Shown in pieces: positions 19,215 to 29,418 of a stretch of DNA of 59,467 bases (its first letter is position 1; each line of letters opens with the position of its first letter). The position numbers and the translations under genes are program-made. Under the pieces are notes generated by a model. The model saw only the letters and a list, made by a program, of their open reading frames with translations, was not told the DNA's origin and ran no database searches. This DNA is from an uncultured Acidaminococcus sp. (GTDB lineage: Bacteria; Bacillota; Negativicutes; Acidaminococcales; Acidaminococcaceae): NCBI GenBank assembly GCA_900315205.1, contig OMYF01000008.1, positions 1 to 59,467 of the forward strand, read 5' to 3'.

Positions 19215-20447
19215 TCAGTCCCGCTGGAACAGATCCCGTGTATAGACTTTGTCCCGCACATCATCGAGCACAGGATTGAAGCGGTTGGCCAGGATTACTT
19301 TGCTCTCCGCCTTGAAGCGCTCCAGATCATTGACGACGAGACTGTTGTAGAACCGGCTGCCGTCGGGCAGGGTCGGTTCGTAGATGATGACCGTCACACC
19401 TTTGGCCTTGATCCGTTTCATGATGCCCTGGATGGAGCTCTGACGGAAATTGTCGCTGTGCGCCTTCATGGTCAGGCGGAAGACACCGACGATGCTGTCC
19501 CGGCAGTCCTTCATGGGATCGTATCCGGCCCTGCGCAGGACCTGGCTGGCGATGTGGTCTTTCCGCGTCGTATTGGACCGCACGATGGCCTCGATCAGGT
19601 TCTCCGGCACATCGGAATAATTGGCCAGGAGCTGTTTTGTATCCTTGGGCAGACAGTAGCCGCCATACCCAAAGGAAGGGTTGTTGTAATGCGTGCCGAT
19701 GCGCGGATCCAGGCAGACCCCGTCGATGATCGACTTCGTATCCAGACCTTTCAGCTCCGCATACGTATCGAGTTCATTGAAATACGCCACCCGCAGGGCA
19801 AGGTACGTATTGGCAAAGAGTTTGACCGCTTCGGCCTCGGTCGTGCCCATGATCCGCACGGGCACATCCTGCTTCAGGGCGCCTTCCTGCAGGAGACCGG
19901 CAAAAAGTTCGGCATCCGCCTTCAGGGCCGGATCCTTCAGATCCGTCCCCACGACGATGCGGCTGGGATACAGATTGTCATACAGTGCCTTCCCTTCCCG
20001 CAAGAACTCGGGGCTGAAAAGGATCCGGCCGTACCCTGTCCGGGCCCGCAGCTCCGCTGTATACCCGACGGGCACGGTCGACTTGATGACGATGAGGGCT
20101 TCCGGATTCTGCTCCCGCACGAGCCGGACGACCGCTTCCACCGCCGAAGTATCGAAAAAATTCCGTTCCGGATCATAATCAGTGGGCACTGCAGCCACGA
20201 CGATATCCGCATTTGCATAGGCTGCAGCTCCATCCACCGTAGCGGTGAGCTGCAGCGGTTTATGGGCCAGATAGTCCTCGATTTCCGGATCGACGATTGG
20301 TGACTTCCCGGCCCTGATCTTGCTGATTTTATCCGCATTGATGTCCACGGCACAGACCCGGTGGTGCTGTGCCAGGATGATGGCGACGGACAGGCCCACG
20401 TAGCCCGTTCCCGCTACAGCGATGACAAGCTCTTTCTTTGTTCTCAT
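19215..20447 (-). CDS. ugd: UDP-glucose 6-dehydrogenase
   Basis: A 410-residue oxidoreductase that makes UDP-glucuronate for surface polysaccharide. The N-terminal NAD fold is [15 protein letters not shown]. The family signatures [12 protein letters not shown] and [13 protein letters not shown] (with the catalytic Cys) are intact. AGAGGG six bases upstream supports the ATG at 20447 over longer in-frame starts. It lies just downstream of a sugar transferase gene but is separated from it by a strong terminator, so it has its own promoter or relies on read-through. Confidence 0.93.
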   Translation of the reverse strand: MRTKKELVIAVAGTGYVGLSVAIILAQHHRVCAVDINADKISKIRAGKSPIVDPEIEDYLAHKPLQLTATVDGAAAYANADIVVAAVPTDYDPERNFFDTSAVEAVVRLVREQNPEALIVIKSTVPVGYTAELRARTGYGRILFSPEFLREGKALYDNLYPSRIVVGTDLKDPALKADAELFAGLLQEGALKQDVPVRIMGTTEAEAVKLFANTYLALRVAYFNELDTYAELKGLDTKSIIDGVCLDPRIGTHYNNPSFGYGGYCLPKDTKQLLANYSDVPENLIEAIVRSNTTRKDHIASQVLRRAGYDPMKDCRDSIVGVFRLTMKAHSDNFRQSSIQGIMKRIKAKGVTVIIYEPTLPDGSRFYNSLVVNDLERFKAESKVILANRFNPVLDDVRDKVYTRDLFQRD

Positions 20448-20599
20448 AAGATACCCTCTTGTTCTTCTGATATATCCCCTTCCCTGAAGTCCGGGGATAT
20501 CCGCGATATGCTTCAAGTATAACACGAAACCGGGTGCGAAAAAATCACGGCCCCCGCTCTTTTCCGCTCCTGCTGCCGGGTGCGGCCGTGCGCTCCGAC

Positions 20600-20642
20600 A
20601 AAAAAAGCTGTGAAATAATGATTGCTCATGATCTCACAGCTT
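20600..20642 (-). terminator. Palindromic terminator, copy 1 of a dispersed family
   Basis: Read on the minus strand, AAGCTGTGA and TCACAGCTT enclose an inner hairpin with a GCAA loop and are followed by seven T. It ends the sugar transferase gene, whose stop is at 20653. Related palindromes with the same inner sequence lie at 31428 and 46650. Confidence 0.85.
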
Positions 20643-20652
20643 ACGGTCATTT

Positions 20653-22113
20653 TCAATATGCACCCTTATGGTTCAGTACGACGCTGACCGTTTTCCAGAG
20701 GAGTGACAGATCCAGCCAGACCGACCAGTTCCGCACATACCAGGAATCCATCTGGACCCGTTCGTCATACGTCGTGTCGCTGCGGCCGTTGACCTGCCAC
20801 ATACCCGTGATGCCCGGGCGCACCATGTAGAAATCGGCAATATAGCTGCCGTACCGCGGGATTTCCGCCTTCACGATGGGACGGGGTCCCACGAGGCTCA
20901 TCTGCCCTTTCAGCACGTTCAGGAGCTGGGGCAGTTCATCGAGGCTTGTCCGGCGCAGGACACGGCCGACCCGGGTGACGCGCGGATCATCCTTCAGTTT
21001 GAAATCACGTTCCCATTCCTCACGGGCCTCCGGATTGGCAGCCAGATATTCTTTCAGCCTGGCGTCGGCATCGACGCACATCGTCCGGAATTTATAGCAG
21101 GGAAATTCTTTGCCGTGCTGCCCGATCCGCTTGTGGGCAAAGATGATCGGGCCGGGTGAATCGAGCCGGATCAGGATGGCCAGGAGCAGCAGCACGGGGC
21201 TGATGAGGATGACGCCGATCAGGGTCAGCACCATATCGAAGATATACTTGGCGATCTTGTTGTATATCCGGGCAAGGTTGTTCTGCAGTCCCATGATGAG
21301 GAGCCGTTCATTGAACATGCTCTCGACGGTGACGCCGTTCACAGGCAGCCCGATGAGGTCCGGCACGAAAGCCAGGTTCCGGACCAGCGGCTGGATCCGG
21401 TAGATCAGCGAATCCAGTTGTTCCGGGCTGAGGCCCGGCGCCGCGATGAAAACATCATTCACACCGGTTTCGGTGATGATTTTTTCAATATTATCGAAGG
21501 AACCGCAGTACGGCAGGTTCCCGACATACTCTTTCCGCTCTCCCGCATCATCGACATAGCCGATGAAATGGAAATTGAGTCCCGCATCGGATTCGATCCC
21601 CCGCAGGAGCAGCTGTGCCGTCTTGCCGGCTCCGACGAGCAGAGCGGGATATTTTCCCACCCCGGCCCAGCTCATGATCCTGGCCCCGAGGATCCTGACG
21701 AAGCAGAGGAAAAAGAAGGCAAAGACTCCCTGCAGGACGAGATAGAGCCGCGACGTGCTGTTTCCGATATGGGTCGCATAGACAAGCAGCACGATCAGCA
21801 GCATGGCATAGACGCAGCTCCAGAAAATCCGTTCCATCAGCACCCAGATGCCCATGGGTTTCTGATAGACGCCGGCATGGCGCAGGAAGGCGATGAAAAT
21901 GAGCGGAAAGGCCACATACTGGTTCAGCCAGGCGATATGCAGCTGGGCCGGTCCCAGCAGCCCGTTCCGGATGATCACAGCCAGATGTTCTGACAGCAGG
22001 ATGATGAGCCAGTCGATGATCATGCCGATCGTCGGCAGGAAGTAACTCAGGTGATGTTCGATGAACCGGTCTTGTCCAATCCGGACCCGGCCGCTTGTAT
22101 GGTCAGACTTCAA
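20653..22113 (-). CDS. Undecaprenyl-phosphate sugar phosphotransferase (WbaP/polyprenyl glycosylphosphotransferase)
   Basis: A 486-residue membrane enzyme that primes surface polysaccharide synthesis by placing a sugar phosphate on undecaprenyl phosphate. Four or five N-terminal membrane segments are followed by a Rossmann-like region (LLVGAGKTAQLLLRG). A further segment (VLTLIGVILISPVLLLLAIL) leads into the conserved C-terminal transferase domain (FAHKRIGQHGKEF, YKFRTM, RRTSLDELPQLLNVL, SLVGPRP, RPGITGMWQVNGRSD). TTG at 22113 with AAAGGAG nine bases upstream is the best start; a longer frame to 22140 has none. Confidence 0.92.
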   Translation of the reverse strand: MKSDHTSGRVRIGQDRFIEHHLSYFLPTIGMIIDWLIILLSEHLAVIIRNGLLGPAQLHIAWLNQYVAFPLIFIAFLRHAGVYQKPMGIWVLMERIFWSCVYAMLLIVLLVYATHIGNSTSRLYLVLQGVFAFFFLCFVRILGARIMSWAGVGKYPALLVGAGKTAQLLLRGIESDAGLNFHFIGYVDDAGERKEYVGNLPYCGSFDNIEKIITETGVNDVFIAAPGLSPEQLDSLIYRIQPLVRNLAFVPDLIGLPVNGVTVESMFNERLLIMGLQNNLARIYNKIAKYIFDMVLTLIGVILISPVLLLLAILIRLDSPGPIIFAHKRIGQHGKEFPCYKFRTMCVDADARLKEYLAANPEAREEWERDFKLKDDPRVTRVGRVLRRTSLDELPQLLNVLKGQMSLVGPRPIVKAEIPRYGSYIADFYMVRPGITGMWQVNGRSDTTYDERVQMDSWYVRNWSVWLDLSLLWKTVSVVLNHKGAY

Positions 22114-22238
22114 TTGTCCACACTCCTTTACCCGGAACATACGGCTTCAGCCAGCAAATGGCCGCGATACGTCAGCACAGCTCCGCAGACCGGGACTTTT
22201 CCAGCCCTGGAAAGCGCCGCTGATGCCTGATTAGAGCT

Positions 22239-22267
22239 ATTATACTCAAAAAAACGGCTCCTGACCA
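22239..22267 (-). promoter_or_regulatory. Promoter of the sugar transferase gene
   Basis: On the minus strand a perfect TATAAT (22239-22244) is preceded after 17 bases by TGGTCA (22262-22267), a weak -35. The start codon lies about 120 bases downstream. Confidence 0.5.
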
Positions 22268-22366
22268 GACAAAGGATGCTGAAATGGAGATACAGCGTCA
22301 TTTTTATACCTCTTTGCCGCCATGGACGGCTGGATTTTCCCTGCCGCGCCGGGATACCGGTCCGCT

Positions 22367-23398
22367 TCACTTTTTTTCAGGCAGCTGCGTATAGAGGGCC
22401 ACGCTCTCCCCGTCCGTAAAGACCACCCGGGTGATCTTCACATCCCAGATGAGGGAGGAGGCAGAGGCCCGGGCCACAGCTGCATCGGACTGCACGAAAG
22501 GGCTGAGTTCCCGGGCCATTTCCCAGGTCACGGTCTCTCCCGCAAGGCCTGCGCCCTGCTGCGAAAAGGCCGCCGTCACAGCGGCGCCGTCCGGGGTCCG
22601 GCAGGTCACGGTACCGTCGATTTCCCTGACAGGTTTCCCGCTTCGCACCTTTCCGGAAAGACGGAACCGGAGCTGCTGCGTAAGTCCCAGTGCATCAGCC
22701 GGTTCAGCCTGTCCGCTCAGGGATTCCGTCTCCCACAATGCGGAGAGACGCTCCTCGATGGGCGCGTTCAGCGCTGCCAGGGCCGCGGCTTCTTCCTGCC
22801 GCCACTCTGCCATCACCTGCGCCGCATTTTCCCAGGCCACAGCCCGCCAGATCCCGGCCTCATCTTTTTCCATGGCAATGACGATGGGAAAATCTTTATT
22901 GAGCCGGTCATCATGGACGGAAGCCGTCACGGAAGCCCGGTTCCCTTCCACCGTGGTCCGTGCCTTCCCGGTGAGGACGGCAAGTCCTCCCAGCATCCGG
23001 TAAGGGACCGGATTGACCAGCGAGCCCTCTTCTTTGGGGACCGTCTCAGGATTTACCTGTCCCTGCTCCACATAGCTCCGGACAAGATACTCCAGACGGT
23101 CCAGGACATGGGGTTTCATGGCCGCAGCCATCTGCTGCCCCACCTGCTGCATCGCCGGTGTAAAATCCGACCGGCCCAGTGTATCCTGGACCGCATCCTG
23201 ATAAAAACGGCCGAGGACGCGCTGCGTATCCACATATTTCTGGAACGTTCCCCAGTCATGCTTTTCCACAGCCTCTGCCGCCATTGTCAGGGCATAGGCC
23301 GGTGAGCGGCGGTAGCGCAGGTAGCCCGCGCCCAGTGCGCACAACAGGATGAGGACGAGGACAAGCAGTCCCATCCCGATTTTCTTTTTCTGAGTCAT
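22367..23398 (-). CDS. DUF2939-like membrane-anchored protein
   Basis: A 343-residue protein with one N-terminal membrane anchor (residues 7-26) and a large domain predicted to lie outside. The start of that domain, SPAYALTMAAEAVEKHDWG followed by FQKYVD, resembles the DUF2939 family. It is rich in Ala and Glu, and no catalytic motif is seen. AAAGGA upstream supports the ATG. It lies downstream of the t6A operon but is separated from it by a terminator, so it seems to be its own unit. Function unknown. Confidence 0.75.
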   Translation of the reverse strand: MTQKKKIGMGLLVLVLILLCALGAGYLRYRRSPAYALTMAAEAVEKHDWGTFQKYVDTQRVLGRFYQDAVQDTLGRSDFTPAMQQVGQQMAAAMKPHVLDRLEYLVRSYVEQGQVNPETVPKEEGSLVNPVPYRMLGGLAVLTGKARTTVEGNRASVTASVHDDRLNKDFPIVIAMEKDEAGIWRAVAWENAAQVMAEWRQEEAAALAALNAPIEERLSALWETESLSGQAEPADALGLTQQLRFRLSGKVRSGKPVREIDGTVTCRTPDGAAVTAAFSQQGAGLAGETVTWEMARELSPFVQSDAAVARASASSLIWDVKITRVVFTDGESVALYTQLPEKK

Positions 23399-23484
23399 AC
23401 TCCATCCTTTCCCAGTGGTGCGGCAATGCGTCCTCTTCCATACAGCAGCATGGATCCGGCCGCTGCCCCGCCCGCCGTATCCTT

Positions 23485-23523
23485 AAAAAAGCCCCTTCCG
23501 GTGCACAGCATCGGAAGGCGGCT
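23485..23523 (-). terminator. Terminator of the t6A operon
   Basis: On the minus strand a GC-rich stem (CCTTCCG/CGGAAGG core) is followed by TTTTTT, 40 bases after the tsaD stop. Confidence 0.8.
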
Positions 23524-23564
23524 CTTCTTTCTTCTCACGACACATCCGGAAAACACCGGAAAAT

Positions 23565-24584
23565 TTATTTTTCTCCCAGTTTCAGATTAGGATCCGCATT
23601 GAGCCAAAGCCCGGCAAAATCATGGTCCAGATACTGGTAATAGCCCCGCACAGCCACCATAACGGCATTGTCGGTGCAGAGGATCGGCGTCGGATGGACA
23701 AGTTCCGCCCCGACTGCACGGGCTCCCCCTGCGAGTGCCTCCTGCAGATGCCGGTTGGCCGAAACACCGCCGGCGAGGACGATCCTGGACAGGCCGGTCG
23801 CCTTCAGGGCCTCCTGGCACCTCTTCACCAGCACATCGACGATGGCCTGCTGGAACGAGGCCGCCACATCGGCCCGGTTCAGCTCCGTCCCCCGCTGCTC
23901 CTCCGTATGGACATAATTGATGACGGCTGATTTCAGTCCGCTGAAGCTGAAATCATAACAGTCTGGCAAAAGCGGCCGCGGAAAATCGATGGCCGACGGA
24001 TTGCCGCTGAGGGCCAGCTTTTCGATTTCCGGTCCGCCCGGATACGGAAGCCCCATGAAACGGGCGATCTTGTCGAAAGCTTCCCCTGCCGCATCATCCC
24101 GTGTCTGCCCCAGCAGACGGAAAGTCCTGTAATCCTCCACGACGAGCAGGGAGGTATGCCCGCCTGACACGACGAGGGCAAGGAACGGCGGTTTCAGCTC
24201 CCTGTCAGCCAGGAAGTTGGCAAAGACATGGCCCTCCAGGTGATTCACGCCGATGAGGGGCTTGCCCGTACCGAAGGCCAGTCCCTTTGCCGCGCTCAGG
24301 CCTACGAGCAGGGCTCCCACAAGGCCCGGTCCGTACGTCACGGCGATGGCGTCGATCTGTTCGAGCGGCAGACCCGCATCCTGCAGTGCCTTGTCGATGA
24401 CGGGCATGATGTGGGCGATGTGCTTGCGCGATGCGATTTCCGGTACGACGCCGCCAAATTTCCGATGGATGGCAATCTGCGTGGAAACGACGTTCGAGAG
24501 GACCTCCGTCCCATTCCTGACGACGGAAGCCGCCGTCTCATCGCAGCTGCTTTCTATACCGAGGATATTGATTTCTTTTTCCAT
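23565..24584 (-). CDS. tsaD: tRNA t6A37 threonylcarbamoyltransferase TsaD
   Basis: A 339-residue Kae1/TsaD ASKHA-fold protein that transfers threonylcarbamoyl to A37 of ANN-decoding tRNAs. It begins ILGIESSCDETAASVV. The metal-binding segments RKHIAHIMP and NHLEGHVFAN, the LVVSGGHTSLL loop and the ending GGVSANRHLQEAL are intact. AAAGGA lies before the ATG at 24584. It is the last gene of tsaE-tsaB-rimI-tsaD and partners TsaB and TsaE. Confidence 0.96.
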   Translation of the reverse strand: MEKEINILGIESSCDETAASVVRNGTEVLSNVVSTQIAIHRKFGGVVPEIASRKHIAHIMPVIDKALQDAGLPLEQIDAIAVTYGPGLVGALLVGLSAAKGLAFGTGKPLIGVNHLEGHVFANFLADRELKPPFLALVVSGGHTSLLVVEDYRTFRLLGQTRDDAAGEAFDKIARFMGLPYPGGPEIEKLALSGNPSAIDFPRPLLPDCYDFSFSGLKSAVINYVHTEEQRGTELNRADVAASFQQAIVDVLVKRCQEALKATGLSRIVLAGGVSANRHLQEALAGGARAVGAELVHPTPILCTDNAVMVAVRGYYQYLDHDFAGLWLNADPNLKLGEK

Positions 24585-24598
24585 GATTTCCTTTCCCC

Positions 24599-25054
24599 TC
24601 AAAGAGAACGGCGCATAAGGATTGCGTCCTCCCCCGTGTCTTCGTAATAATGGGGCCGGCGGCCGCATTCGGTCAGTCCCTGCCGCAGATACGTCCGCCG
24701 GGCCGCTGTATTGTGCTCCCGCACTTCAAGCGTCAGTTCAGCAGCGCCCAGGCTCCGGGCTGTGTGGATCAGCGTTCCGACAAGCATCAGGCCGCATCCC
24801 TTGCCGCGCCGCTCGGGTGCCACGGCGAGCCGCATGATCTGAGCTTCTCCTGCCACAAGCCAGAAACCGCCATAAGCAAACGGCACATCCGCTTCGAAAA
24901 AAGCAAGATAATGGGCCAGCGTATTTGTCAGTTCGGAGCGCCAGGCCGCTTCGGACCAGGCCTCCGGAAAACAGCGCCCGTCCAGGGCAGTGAGCCAGGA
25001 CAGGTCAGCTTCGGTCAGCGGCCGGACCGCTGCTGTTTCTGTCTCTTTTCCCAT
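24599..25054 (-). CDS. rimI: Ribosomal protein S18 alanine N-acetyltransferase
   Basis: A 151-residue GNAT acetyltransferase with the acetyl-CoA loop RLAVAPERRGKGCG and the RimI-like end LEVREHNTAARRTYLRQGL. It overlaps the 3' end of tsaB by 40 bases and precedes tsaD by 14, an arrangement common in Firmicutes. Assignment as RimI rests on family and context. Confidence 0.9.
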   Translation of the reverse strand: MGKETETAAVRPLTEADLSWLTALDGRCFPEAWSEAAWRSELTNTLAHYLAFFEADVPFAYGGFWLVAGEAQIMRLAVAPERRGKGCGLMLVGTLIHTARSLGAAELTLEVREHNTAARRTYLRQGLTECGRRPHYYEDTGEDAILMRRSL

Positions 25055-25719
25055 AATTCCTTCGCTTCGGAACGGCGGATATAATACGGTTCCATTCCGA
25101 AATAATCGTGGATTTCGCCTTCCTCATATTCCTCGGCCGCCAGGATCGCGACGGCACTGCCCCGCGGCATCCGGGCACTTTCAGGAGCGAGCGTGACGAG
25201 GAGCCCTTCCGGTTTGGGCACGCGCCGGCATTCTCCCATGAGGATGACGGGCCAGCTCTTCTGCTCGAGCTCTGCGACGAGCGTCTTTGCGGGCACGATG
25301 CTCACCGGGGCCGCTTCTTCCAGACGCCCCTGATCCCACTGGTACTGGCCCAGGTACAGGTTTCCCTTCTGTGCGTCCAGGACCGGTGCCAGAAGGACAC
25401 CGGCCACGGGCAGGTTATAGGCGATGGCTTTCAGTGTATCCACCGCCCGCAGCGGGATATCAAGGCTGTAGGCCAGCGCCTCCGCTGTCGCCATCCCGAT
25501 CCGCAGGCCCGTGAAAGAACCGGGGCCGCGGCTCACAGCAACAAGTTCCAGATCGTTCCGGGAAACGCGCGCCAGCTTCAGCAGCGTATCGAGCTGCGGG
25601 ACCAGTCCTTCCGAATGCGTAAGCCCCACATTGATATCCAGGGATCCCAGGATCTTCTCCCCATCGCACACGGCGACAGAGCATACTTTAGTCGATGTAT
25701 CGATTCCTAACGTCAGCAC
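25015..25719 (-). CDS. tsaB: t6A synthesis protein TsaB
   Basis: A protein of about 234 residues, the YeaZ-type scaffold partner of TsaD: LTLGIDTSTKVCSVAV at the N-terminus and AVSRGPGSFTGLRIGMATA. The GTG at 25719 gives the usual short N-terminus and has GCAGGA just upstream; a TTG at 25740 would add seven residues. Either start overlaps the tsaE stop. It forms the complex that modifies tRNA. Confidence 0.93.
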   Translation of the reverse strand: MLTLGIDTSTKVCSVAVCDGEKILGSLDINVGLTHSEGLVPQLDTLLKLARVSRNDLELVAVSRGPGSFTGLRIGMATAEALAYSLDIPLRAVDTLKAIAYNLPVAGVLLAPVLDAQKGNLYLGQYQWDQGRLEEAAPVSIVPAKTLVAELEQKSWPVILMGECRRVPKPEGLLVTLAPESARMPRGSAVAILAAEEYEEGEIHDYFGMEPYYIRRSEAKELWEKRQKQQRSGR

Positions 25720-26177
25720 TTTTCCTGCACCTTTCTGCAAAGTTCCTCATAATGCGCGCCGTGGGGGACAAAAGTCAGCCGGCGGCCGTCCCCGTCCCTT
25801 TCGAGCCTGATCTCAAGGGATTCCTCAGGCATATATTCCATGAACAATTCGGCCCATTCGATGAATGTGATCCCGTCATGGCCCGCATATTCGGAAAAAC
25901 CGATGTCTTCCAGTTCCTCCGGCCAGTTGATCCGGTACAGATCGAAATGTTTGATTTCGATGCCGCGGCCGTGATACAGATTCATCAGGGAAAACGTCGG
26001 CGATGTCACTTCTTTCGGATCGGCTCCCAGAGCCGTGGCGGCGGCAATGACGAGAGTCGTCTTGCCCGTGCCCAGATCCCCGTCAAGAAGCACCACATCG
26101 CCATCCTGCAGCAGGCCGGCAAGGAGTTTCCCGACCCGGACGGTATCTGCTTCACTTGCACAGTTGATTGAGAACAT
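25713..26177 (-). CDS. tsaE: t6A synthesis ATPase TsaE
   Basis: A 154-residue P-loop ATPase with Walker A GDLGTGKTT, SPTFSLMNLY and HFDLYRI. It drives turnover of the TsaBD complex. GGAGG eight bases before the ATG at 26177 decides the start; an ATG five codons upstream (26192) has none. First gene of the operon. Confidence 0.94.
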   Translation of the reverse strand: MFSINCASEADTVRVGKLLAGLLQDGDVVLLDGDLGTGKTTLVIAAATALGADPKEVTSPTFSLMNLYHGRGIEIKHFDLYRINWPEELEDIGFSEYAGHDGITFIEWAELFMEYMPEESLEIRLERDGDGRRLTFVPHGAHYEELCRKVQEKC

Positions 26178-26201
26178 ATCCGTTACCTCCATTAGGAAAA
26201 C

Positions 26202-26222
26202 ATTATACCACAGGAATACACT
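26202..26222 (-). promoter_or_regulatory. Extended -10 promoter of the t6A operon
   Basis: On the minus strand TGG precedes TATAAT (26202-26207), giving an extended -10. A TTC-type -35 about 18 bases upstream is poor. It lies 25 bases before tsaE. Confidence 0.55.
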
Positions 26223-26285
26223 GAATACGAAGGTTCTTCCTCCGCAGCAGAAGTCCTGCAGGCAAACGCCTCCCCTGCCGCCGTG

Positions 26286-27191
26286 TCAGGCTCCTCCCGC
26301 GGGCTGGCGGAACGCGCCGCGGGCAGTCTCGGCCTTTACGAAGCGGACAAACTGTGCCAGCGCGGGATGGAGCTTTGCATCCTGCAGCCAGACCAGATTG
26401 ATGCTCGCCGCCGGGATCCCCTGGACCGGGATGGCGGTCAGATCCTTTTCCACCTGGGCAAATTCTTCGGATAAAAAGCCCACGGCGGCGCCGGAACGGA
26501 TATAGGAAAGGATCGTGAAGACCTGGCTTGTCTGGTGCATGATCCGGATTCCGGCATGAGCCTGGGCAAAGAGACTCCGGATGTACCGGGTCTGGCCGAA
26601 CTGATCCGGGAACATCACGAGAGGCTGACCGCTGATGTCATTGAATGTGACGCGGCGCATGCCGCAAAGCGGCCCGTCCGGTGCCGTAAACAGCTGCAGA
26701 CGGCTCTTTTTGATGACACTGCAGTGATACGGGGGCAGGGGCAGATGATTGGTCACGCAGAGGATCAGATCCAGTTCCTGCTCATCGAGCATGCCGTAAA
26801 GCACGCTCGCCGTATCTTCCACGGTGCTGATCTGGATATCAGGATGCTGTTTCAGGAAATTCCGGTGCAGCTGCGGAAAGATCGTGTTGCCGCACATGGG
26901 GACCACACCGATCCGCAGGCTCTGCCGGCCATTCTTAAGCAGAGCGGCCAGCCGTTCCAGAGCTTCACATTCCCTGAGATAGGGCCCGCAGCCTTCCCGC
27001 AGGGTCCGGCCCGCGGGAGTCAGGGAAATGGAGCTGTGGTGCCGCACAAAGAGCGCTGTGCCGCAGTCCTGTTCCAGTTCCCGGATGGCCTTGGATACAG
27101 CGGGCTGGGAAATATGCAGTTCTTCCGCAGCCCTGGAAAACGTGCCCCAGCGGCAGACCGCGGCAAAATAAGGGATCAGGTTCAAACGCAT
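26286..27191 (-). CDS. LysR-family regulator divergent from the malic/malolactic enzyme (MleR-like)
   Basis: A 301-residue LysR protein: an N-terminal winged helix (GTFSRAAEELHISQPAVSKA) and a periplasmic-binding-protein-like effector domain from about residue 90. GAGGTGGGAG lies before the ATG. It is transcribed away from the malate-converting enzyme gene with 108 bases between the starts, the arrangement of mleR with mleA in lactic acid bacteria, so it probably senses malate or a related acid. The ligand is inferred from context only. Confidence 0.88.
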   Translation of the reverse strand: MRLNLIPYFAAVCRWGTFSRAAEELHISQPAVSKAIRELEQDCGTALFVRHHSSISLTPAGRTLREGCGPYLRECEALERLAALLKNGRQSLRIGVVPMCGNTIFPQLHRNFLKQHPDIQISTVEDTASVLYGMLDEQELDLILCVTNHLPLPPYHCSVIKKSRLQLFTAPDGPLCGMRRVTFNDISGQPLVMFPDQFGQTRYIRSLFAQAHAGIRIMHQTSQVFTILSYIRSGAAVGFLSEEFAQVEKDLTAIPVQGIPAASINLVWLQDAKLHPALAQFVRFVKAETARGAFRQPAGGA

Positions 27192-27208
27192 GCTCCCACC
27201 TCTTTCGT

Positions 27209-27275
27209 TTTATAAATAAAAGTTATGCAAACTGCAAATTTTATATTTCACAAAGTTATATAAACATAGTATAAC
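27209..27275. promoter_or_regulatory. Divergent promoters between the LysR gene and the malic enzyme gene
   Basis: Rightward: TTCACA (27247-27252), 17 bases, TATAAC (27270-27275). Leftward: TTGCAG (27232-27237 read on the minus strand), 17 bases, TATAAA (27209-27214). The two -35 boxes face each other about 10 bases apart, leaving an AT-rich core where a LysR protein would be expected to bind and control both directions. Confidence 0.6.
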
Positions 27276-27299
27276 AAGAGCATCCGGAAAAAGAAAGGA

Positions 27300-28934
27300 A
27301 TGAATGGAAATGAAAAAAGCTATGCGCTTCTGAATGATCCATTTTTAAATAAAGGAACAGCTTTTACGGAAGAGGAACGGGAACAGTACGGCCTGGCGGG
27401 CCTGCTGCCTCCGCACGTCCAGACCCTCCAGGAACAGGTGGAACAGGCCTACAGGAACGTCCGGGCCCGCGAAAGCATACCTGCCAAACGCCACTATCTG
27501 ATGAACATCTTCAGCCGGAACCGGACCCTGTTCTTCCAGCTTTTTGAGCAGCATGTGAAGGAATTCATGCCCATCGTCTACGATCCGGGGATCGCGGACA
27601 GCATCCGGAACTACAGCGAATTCTTCGTGACACCGCAGAATGCCGTGTACCTGTCCATCGACCGGCCGGATCAAATCGAAAAAGCTCTGCTGGGCGGCGC
27701 TGACGGGCGCGACATCAAGCTGCTCGTGGTCACCGACGGGGAAGCCATCCTGGGCATCGGCGACTGGGGGACCAACGGTGTGGGGATCGCCACGGGCAAA
27801 CTGATGGTCTACACCGCCGCGGCCGGCATCGATCCGGCCAGCGTCCTGCCCGTCGTGCTCGACGCCGGCACCAGCCGCCGGAGCCTGCTGGACGATCCGC
27901 TCTACCTGGGTCTGCATCACAGCCGGGTTGACGGAGAAGCGTACTTTGCTTTTGTGGACCGTTTCGTCACGGCTGCAGAAAGCCTCTTCCCCGGTCTGTA
28001 CCTCCATTTCGAAGATTTCGGCCGCGGCCATGCAGCAAAGCTGCTGGACCGCTACAAGGACCAGTATCCGGTCTTCAACGATGACATCGAAGGCACGGGC
28101 ATCATCACCCTCGCCGGGATCCTGGGCGGCCTTTCCATCACCGGCGAAAGCCTGAAAGACCAGAAATACCTGTGCTTCGGCGCCGGAACGGCCGGCTGCG
28201 GCATCGTAAAGCGGGTCTGCACCGAGATGGAGGAACAGGGTCTGAGCAAGACCGAAGCCCGCAGCAGATTCTACCTGGTGGACCGGCAGGGACTGCTTTT
28301 CGATGACATGCCGGACCTCACGCCGGAGCAGAAAGAATTTGCCCGGAAACGCACGGAATTTGCTCCCGGCACCGACGTAAGTACCCTGGAAAAAGCGGTG
28401 GCAGCAATCCATCCCACGATCCTGGTGGGGACCTCCACCTGCGGGGGTGCCTTCACCGAAAGCATCGTAAAGGAAATGGCATCCTGCTGCAGCCGTCCCA
28501 TGATCTTCCCGCTGAGCAACCCCACCGAACTGGCTGAAGCCAGAGCGGAAGACCTGATCCGCTGGACCGGCGGCCGGGCCCTCGTCGCCACCGGCATCCC
28601 GTCCGAACCCGTCGTCTATAACGGTGTGACCTACGCCATCGGCCAGGCCAACAATGCCCTGATCTACCCGGGTCTGGGCCTGGGCACCATTGCAAGCCGG
28701 GCAAAGCTCCTCAGCGAAGGGATGATCTCTGCCGCCGCCCATTCCCTGAGCGGCATCGTGGATCCCCGTCAGCCCGGTGCAGCCGTACTGCCCCCGGTCA
28801 GCCAGCTGAGGGATTTTTCGGAAACCCTCGCTGCAGCAGTGGCGGCAGAAGCCAGAAAAGAAGGATTGAACCGGGCGGAGTTTGCAGATCCGGAGCAGCT
28901 TGTCAGGGACTGCAAGTGGGAAGCGGAATACTGA
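27300..28934 (+). CDS. NAD-dependent malic enzyme / malolactic enzyme family protein
   Basis: A 544-residue protein, full length for the family. Visible motifs are [26 protein letters not shown] (the family YTPxVG-like region), [41 protein letters not shown] (NAD loop) and [12 protein letters not shown]. It converts malate to pyruvate plus CO2 with NADH (malic enzyme) or directly to lactate (malolactic enzyme); sequence reading cannot separate the two, but the divergent LysR neighbour recalls malolactic loci. The ATG at 27300 has only a weak, closely spaced purine stretch before it. Confidence 0.9.
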   Translation: MNGNEKSYALLNDPFLNKGTAFTEEEREQYGLAGLLPPHVQTLQEQVEQAYRNVRARESIPAKRHYLMNIFSRNRTLFFQLFEQHVKEFMPIVYDPGIADSIRNYSEFFVTPQNAVYLSIDRPDQIEKALLGGADGRDIKLLVVTDGEAILGIGDWGTNGVGIATGKLMVYTAAAGIDPASVLPVVLDAGTSRRSLLDDPLYLGLHHSRVDGEAYFAFVDRFVTAAESLFPGLYLHFEDFGRGHAAKLLDRYKDQYPVFNDDIEGTGIITLAGILGGLSITGESLKDQKYLCFGAGTAGCGIVKRVCTEMEEQGLSKTEARSRFYLVDRQGLLFDDMPDLTPEQKEFARKRTEFAPGTDVSTLEKAVAAIHPTILVGTSTCGGAFTESIVKEMASCCSRPMIFPLSNPTELAEARAEDLIRWTGGRALVATGIPSEPVVYNGVTYAIGQANNALIYPGLGLGTIASRAKLLSEGMISAAAHSLSGIVDPRQPGAAVLPPVSQLRDFSETLAAAVAAEARKEGLNRAEFADPEQLVRDCKWEAEY

Positions 28935-29280
28935 AGCCTTTCTCTGCATCTTTCTGCATCCAGGCCTCCCGTGCCTGCAGCTTGCCGTCCCTGCCATGGC
29001 GGAAATCCAAAAGCATCGCGAGTGATTTCTGGCTGCCCGCAGTCACAGAACGGATAAAAACAAAGGAGAGCCGCACCGCGCCCAGCCGTCACAGCGCCAT
29101 GGCATCACAGTGCCACAGCTTCACAGCCTGCTTTTTACTCTGCATAAAAAAACGGGGGACAGAGTATATTTCCCCCTTCTCAGGAGAAATCCATTTTCTA
29201 TTGAGCTGCCATCTCCTGCCTGCTGCTTCTTATCGTATTTGTACAGATCAGGACTGCTGAAAACTGGAATGACTTCCATG
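28935..29280. other. Gene-free stretch after the malic enzyme gene
   Basis: About 350 bases with no credible coding sequence. A weak hairpin GGGGGA/TCCCCC at about 29153-29176 followed by TTCTC could end the malic enzyme transcript. Short stretches rich in CACAG are present, but I see no ordered repeat. Confidence 0.4.
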
Positions 29281-29330
29281 AAAAAAGGACTTCCGATTCG
29301 TAAGAACCGAAAGTCCTTCTTTGTTTTTTA
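29281..29330. terminator. Bidirectional terminator between malic enzyme gene and pckA
   Basis: A stem of about 11 bp with AAGGACTT/AAGTCCTT outer arms is flanked by AAAAAA on the left and TTTGTTTTTT on the right, so it can work for both convergent transcripts. It lies 90 bases beyond the pckA stop. Confidence 0.8.
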
Positions 29331-29418
29331 AGGACCTGTTATTGCAAAGTCCCTTTTTCGATATTTACGGGCTGAAGCCTCACAGCCCTCAGCATCGACG
29401 CTCCATCTTTATGACAGG